A model generated the notes under the pieces. It worked only from the letters and a program-made list of their open reading frames with translations, was not told the DNA's origin and searched no databases. Position numbers and translations under genes: made by a program. From an uncultured Pseudomonadota bacterium (GTDB lineage Bacteria; Bdellovibrionota_B; Oligoflexia; Oligoflexales; Bog-1112), in the NCBI GenBank assembly GCA_937896265.1, contig CALBMD010000217.1, positions 1 through 17,613 of the forward strand: DNA of 17,613 nt. The letters run 5' to 3'. Position 1 is the first letter of the stretch, and every line of letters begins with the position of its first letter. Positions 15,695 to 17,613 of this stretch are shown here, piece by piece.

Positions 15695-16239
15695 GAGTAA
15701 AGGGATCGTGGTTACGATATTTAAATCCATTTTCTTGGCGAGCTCAAAAAACTACCTCTCGTATTCTAATAACTGGCTCATCAAAAGAGCCCTTGCTAAG
15801 TGTAGAACCGCTCATAGACCCCCAGGTCATTGATGAAGTTTTTGGCCGTATCCAACAAGCGATAACTCGCCAAATCGCAAAGCCGTACGGCCATAATGCC
15901 GCAGAAGTGCGCCTTTGGCCGCGCTGGTCTTTTGAAAGTGGTCGCATCTATCCAGGGCAACGGTATTTTTTCGCCAAACCACATGGCCAGCGTGGCTTCT
16001 TATTTGAGCAAACAGGTGCTGGCTGGCTTATTTCTAAAAGTGAAAAGATTGTTGACCGCGATCTTTTTCTTAGATCCTACGAAGTCTGGGATCTTGTTTG
16101 CCTTTATAGGGCTGGAAAAACTTTCCGCGCTGAGTCTTCACGCCATGGCTCTGGAGCTATGAGCCTGACTCTTTACGAGCGACGTCTTATCGATGCTATT
16201 AGTGCAGAAGTCATTGACTCTTTAGGCGGAGCAACTTGA
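15679..16239 (+). CDS. Conserved-looking cytoplasmic protein of unknown function
   Basis: The 186-residue product is taken to start at ATG 15679. A longer reading from 15547 would run antisense through the tRNA gene, so it is rejected. Its ribosome binding site is weak (AGG about ten bases upstream). There is no signal peptide or membrane helix. The chain is basic at the N-terminus and has WPRWSFESGRIYPGQRYFFAKPHGQRGFLFEQ in the middle, followed by a helical C-terminus (ERRLIDAISAEVID). I recognise no domain. Its stop overlaps the start of the downstream outer-membrane gene (TTGA), so the two are probably co-translated. Confidence 0.65.
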   Translation: MQGLSRVKGSWLRYLNPFSWRAQKTTSRILITGSSKEPLLSVEPLIDPQVIDEVFGRIQQAITRQIAKPYGHNAAEVRLWPRWSFESGRIYPGQRYFFAKPHGQRGFLFEQTGAGWLISKSEKIVDRDLFLRSYEVWDLVCLYRAGKTFRAESSRHGSGAMSLTLYERRLIDAISAEVIDSLGGAT

Positions 16240-16859
16240 AACAACTCTACCAACCCGCCTTCTGCTTTTTTTTCTTGCTAGCTAGCGATATTTGCCAAGC
16301 AGGGTTGCTTGGCTCTGGCTCTTTAGACTGGGGCATTTTTTCCTGGCGACCCAGAACAAATGAACCAACACCTAATTACCACGGGCTTAGCCCTGGCTTC
16401 ACCTTAGGCTACTCTTTTGAGCAAGTATTTGACCTTGCTCTTTATGGCAACTATATCCCTGGCAGTCAAAGCTTACCGAAGGTGGGTGAAGAAAATGCCT
16501 CATTACTACTAGGAGGCCTAACCCTAGGCCTTAGATTGAAGGAGCAACTTTTTTTCTCCCTGCTTGCAGGAGGGGGACAATATAACCTTGTTCACTCAAA
16601 CTCAGACGCCAATGAAGTCAAAGGAAAATGGCTAGGAAAATCCGGGGGTATCGCCTTTGGTTCCGTGATTAAAATCAACCGCCAGATCTCCTGGCAACTT
16701 TCGATGAAACTGATACACATGATAGCTGATAAGATAAACATAACTAGTGCAGACGACCCTGATAAAAAATCACGAAGGCTTGATGTCTTCATGTTTAGCG
16801 TCGGCTATACCTTCAATGAGTTCTTAAGCCAATTTAGCGAAAATAGTTTGCTACGATAG
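16236..16859 (+). CDS. Probable outer-membrane beta-barrel protein
   Basis: The 207-residue product starts with TTG at 16236, overlapping the upstream stop. A signal peptide (residues 1-22, ending ICQA) is followed by alternating hydrophobic/polar strands typical of small barrels: GFTLGYSFEQVFDLALYGNY, LLLGGLTLGLRLKEQLFFSL, GGIAFGSVIKINRQISWQLS and a last strand LDVFMFSVGYTF. The final strand is followed by about 14 extra residues, so the classic terminal aromatic signal is not at the very end. No specific family is recognised. An ExbB/TolQ-like gene lies 29 bp downstream, which hints at a cell-envelope operon. Confidence 0.65.
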   Translation: MKQLYQPAFCFFFLLASDICQAGLLGSGSLDWGIFSWRPRTNEPTPNYHGLSPGFTLGYSFEQVFDLALYGNYIPGSQSLPKVGEENASLLLGGLTLGLRLKEQLFFSLLAGGGQYNLVHSNSDANEVKGKWLGKSGGIAFGSVIKINRQISWQLSMKLIHMIADKINITSADDPDKKSRRLDVFMFSVGYTFNEFLSQFSENSLLR

Positions 16860-16888
16860 AGATCAATTTTTTGCGAGGGGAGCACGTT

Positions 16889-17116
16889 ATGAGTGGATTT
16901 AATTTAGTGCAATCAATGTTGGGATTGACACTTTTGGGGGCTGAATGGGTCTTATGGCTGCTGGTTGCCTTAAGCGTCCTATCAATAGCGATAATCTTAG
17001 AGAGAGCCTACGCCTTCTATTTACTTAAAATCGACTATCCCAAGCTTAACGACTTTTTGGCCGAAAAATTGCCTAAACATGACTTTGCCGCTATCGAAGA
17101 AGGCTTAAAAGAATAG
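16889..17116 (+). CDS. Truncated ExbB/TolQ/MotA-type proton channel protein (N-terminal part only)
   Basis: The ATG at 16889 follows GAGGGGAGC with good spacing. Only 75 residues are encoded: a short leader, one transmembrane segment (AEWVLWLLVALSVLSIAIILER, about 18-39) and the start of the cytoplasmic region (LNDFLAEKLPKHDFAAIEEG). The ILERxxxFY pattern after the first helix is typical of ExbB/TolQ, which normally has about 220 residues and three helices. Neither alternative frame continues the protein beyond 17116. The other two channel helices are missing, so the product is probably non-functional. No ExbD/TolR partner is visible. Truncation coincides with the unusual stretch to the right. 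Confidence 0.7.
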   Translation: MSGFNLVQSMLGLTLLGAEWVLWLLVALSVLSIAIILERAYAFYLLKIDYPKLNDFLAEKLPKHDFAAIEEGLKE

Positions 17117-17137
17117 AAAACTACTGCTAACCCTTGC

Positions 17138-17469
17138 TAAGCGCCATTGCTTGATTTTGTTGGCTTTAAGCTTGTTTTTCACGTAAAAAATCTATCTTAG
17201 CGGAGCATACGCTGCTCGCTGTTCCGCAACGTTCGCCTATGCGCATCACGTTATAGCCAAACGCATTTTCGAGCCGCAAAAAAACGAACTTCCGTAATTG
17301 CAAACCTGAACTTTTAAATCGCGCTGTTGAAAATCTTGCTCAACTTTGTCGTGAATTTTTCAAGCATTTTCAAAACGGAGATTTCGCTGCTTTCTGAAAT
17401 CATTTGTAAAACTTTGCGTGAAAATTAGAACGAAAACGAAACGCAAACTTTGTGTGTCAACAGCGCTTA
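17138..17469. mobile_element. Candidate 332-bp element with imperfect 12-bp terminal inverted repeats
   Basis: TAAGCGCCATTG (17138-17149) is mirrored by CAACAGCGCTTA (17458-17469), 10 of 12 bases matching when inverted, with a few further matches inward. No transposase frame lies between, so at most this would be a MITE-like remnant. The two flanking genes are different and each lacks its C-terminal part, so a simple insertion cannot explain the locus without a second event. No target-site duplication was identified. Confidence 0.3.
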
Positions 17470-17612
17470 TTTTTTTTTCGGCTGCGCCGACAGGTTTTTA
17501 ATTTTTTTAAACTTTCGGCTTTAAATTCTTCATGAACCACGCAAGACCCCTGCCAGAGGAGCATGTCCGCTTGGGTTTCTTTTTGAATATAAGAACCTAA
17601 ATATTTATCCGG
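17457..17612 (-). pseudogene. nadA: Quinolinate synthase NadA fragment, C-terminal part replaced
   Basis: NadA condenses iminoaspartate and dihydroxyacetone phosphate to quinolinate in NAD synthesis, using a [4Fe-4S] cluster. Reading leftward from 17612, the frame gives PDKYLGSYIQKET, then MLLWQGSCVVHEEF and KAESLKKLK, which fit the family segment PDxxLGxYv...W.GxCxVHexF. The Cys in GSCVVH is one of the cluster ligands. After about 17496 the similarity ends: the expected vlvHPEC segment is absent and the frame runs through basic residues to a stop at 17457-17459. The N-terminal part lies outside the window. The gene is therefore interrupted after roughly its middle third, unless the junction is an assembly artefact. 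Confidence 0.72.
17478..17490. other. Small GC-rich hairpin next to T-runs
   Basis: TCGGC (17478-17482) and GCCGA (17486-17490) form a perfect 5-bp stem with a TGC loop. A run of nine T precedes it and TTTTTAATTTTTTT follows four bases later. It could act as a weak intrinsic terminator for plus-strand transcription, but the T-run is not immediately adjacent. It sits right at the nadA breakpoint. Confidence 0.3.
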
Positions 17613-17613
17613 C

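Larger units (their letters stand above)
17117..17496. other. Non-coding stretch between two broken genes
   Basis: About 380 bp without any credible open frame on either strand lies between the truncated ExbB-like gene and the nadA fragment. It contains many A/T runs, three related copies of AACTTTG-GTG type sequence (17342, 17409, 17446), a TTTGCGT/ACGCAAA inverted repeat (17413-17447), a GCGCTGTTGA copy at about 17322 repeated inverted at 17458, and a TCGGC-TGC-GCCGA hairpin (17478-17490). It looks like repeat or mobile-element DNA rather than an ordinary intergenic region. Confidence 0.6.

Noticed and set aside
17160..17300. An integron attC site, suggested by GTTATAGCC and the palindromic GCGGA/TCCGC sequence
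   Set aside because: The core-site pairs are not in the required arrangement, and there is no cassette gene or integrase in view.
1..17613. A CRISPR array, phage module, toxin-antitoxin or restriction-modification system
   Set aside because: No regularly spaced repeats were seen and no encoded protein resembles these systems.

Overview
The window looks like chromosomal DNA of a Gram-negative bacterium with a double membrane, by eye a little over 40 % GC. The outer-membrane and lipoprotein-rich gene content, the Ccm-type cytochrome c maturation genes, the CmoA/CmoB tRNA wobble pathway, a PilZ multidomain protein and a gluzincin/metzincin-like lipoprotein protease together suggest Bdellovibrionota/Oligoflexia or a related deep-branching proteobacterial lineage. 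That placement is inference from gene content. About 7 of 18 genes start with TTG or GTG, mostly with a good Shine-Dalgarno sequence.

Layout. Positions 1-2195 (minus) hold a large zinc metalloprotease, cut by the left edge and apparently frameshifted near 1893. It diverges from a PilZ protein (2400-3827, plus) across a 204-bp region with a perfect 9-bp inverted repeat. Two small exported proteins of unknown function follow (3908-4324, 4414-5358). Convergent to them is a solitary, degenerate extracellular solute-binding protein (5368-6654, minus), which diverges from cmoA-cmoB (6688-8322). CmoA makes carboxy-SAM and CmoB transfers its carboxymethyl group to U34 of tRNAs. A tandem pair of paralogous lipoproteins with glycine-rich hydrophobic segments follows (8477-11094). 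Its last stop codon interlocks with that of a convergent exported protein (11091-11621).

The minus strand then carries a small zinc-ribbon membrane protein (11659-11862) and a 116-bp inverted-repeat unit that looks like a non-autonomous repeat (11876-11991). Next comes a translationally coupled cytochrome c maturation cluster, in transcription order ccmF, ccmH, a short CcmI-like gene and a membrane-anchored periplasmic protein (15452 down to 12022). Upstream of ccmF is tRNA-Gly(GCC). Its promoter overlaps the start of a divergent two-gene unit: an unknown cytoplasmic protein and a likely outer-membrane beta-barrel.

The right end is the most irregular part. An ExbB/TolQ-like gene stops after 75 codons, about 380 bp of non-coding, repeat-bearing DNA follows, and then a quinolinate synthase (nadA) fragment enters from the right on the minus strand and is also broken before its C-terminal part. 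Two unrelated genes both truncated against the same insert point to a mobile or repeat element with a rearrangement, or to an assembly chimera. No CRISPR array, rRNA, phage module or defence system was recognised.
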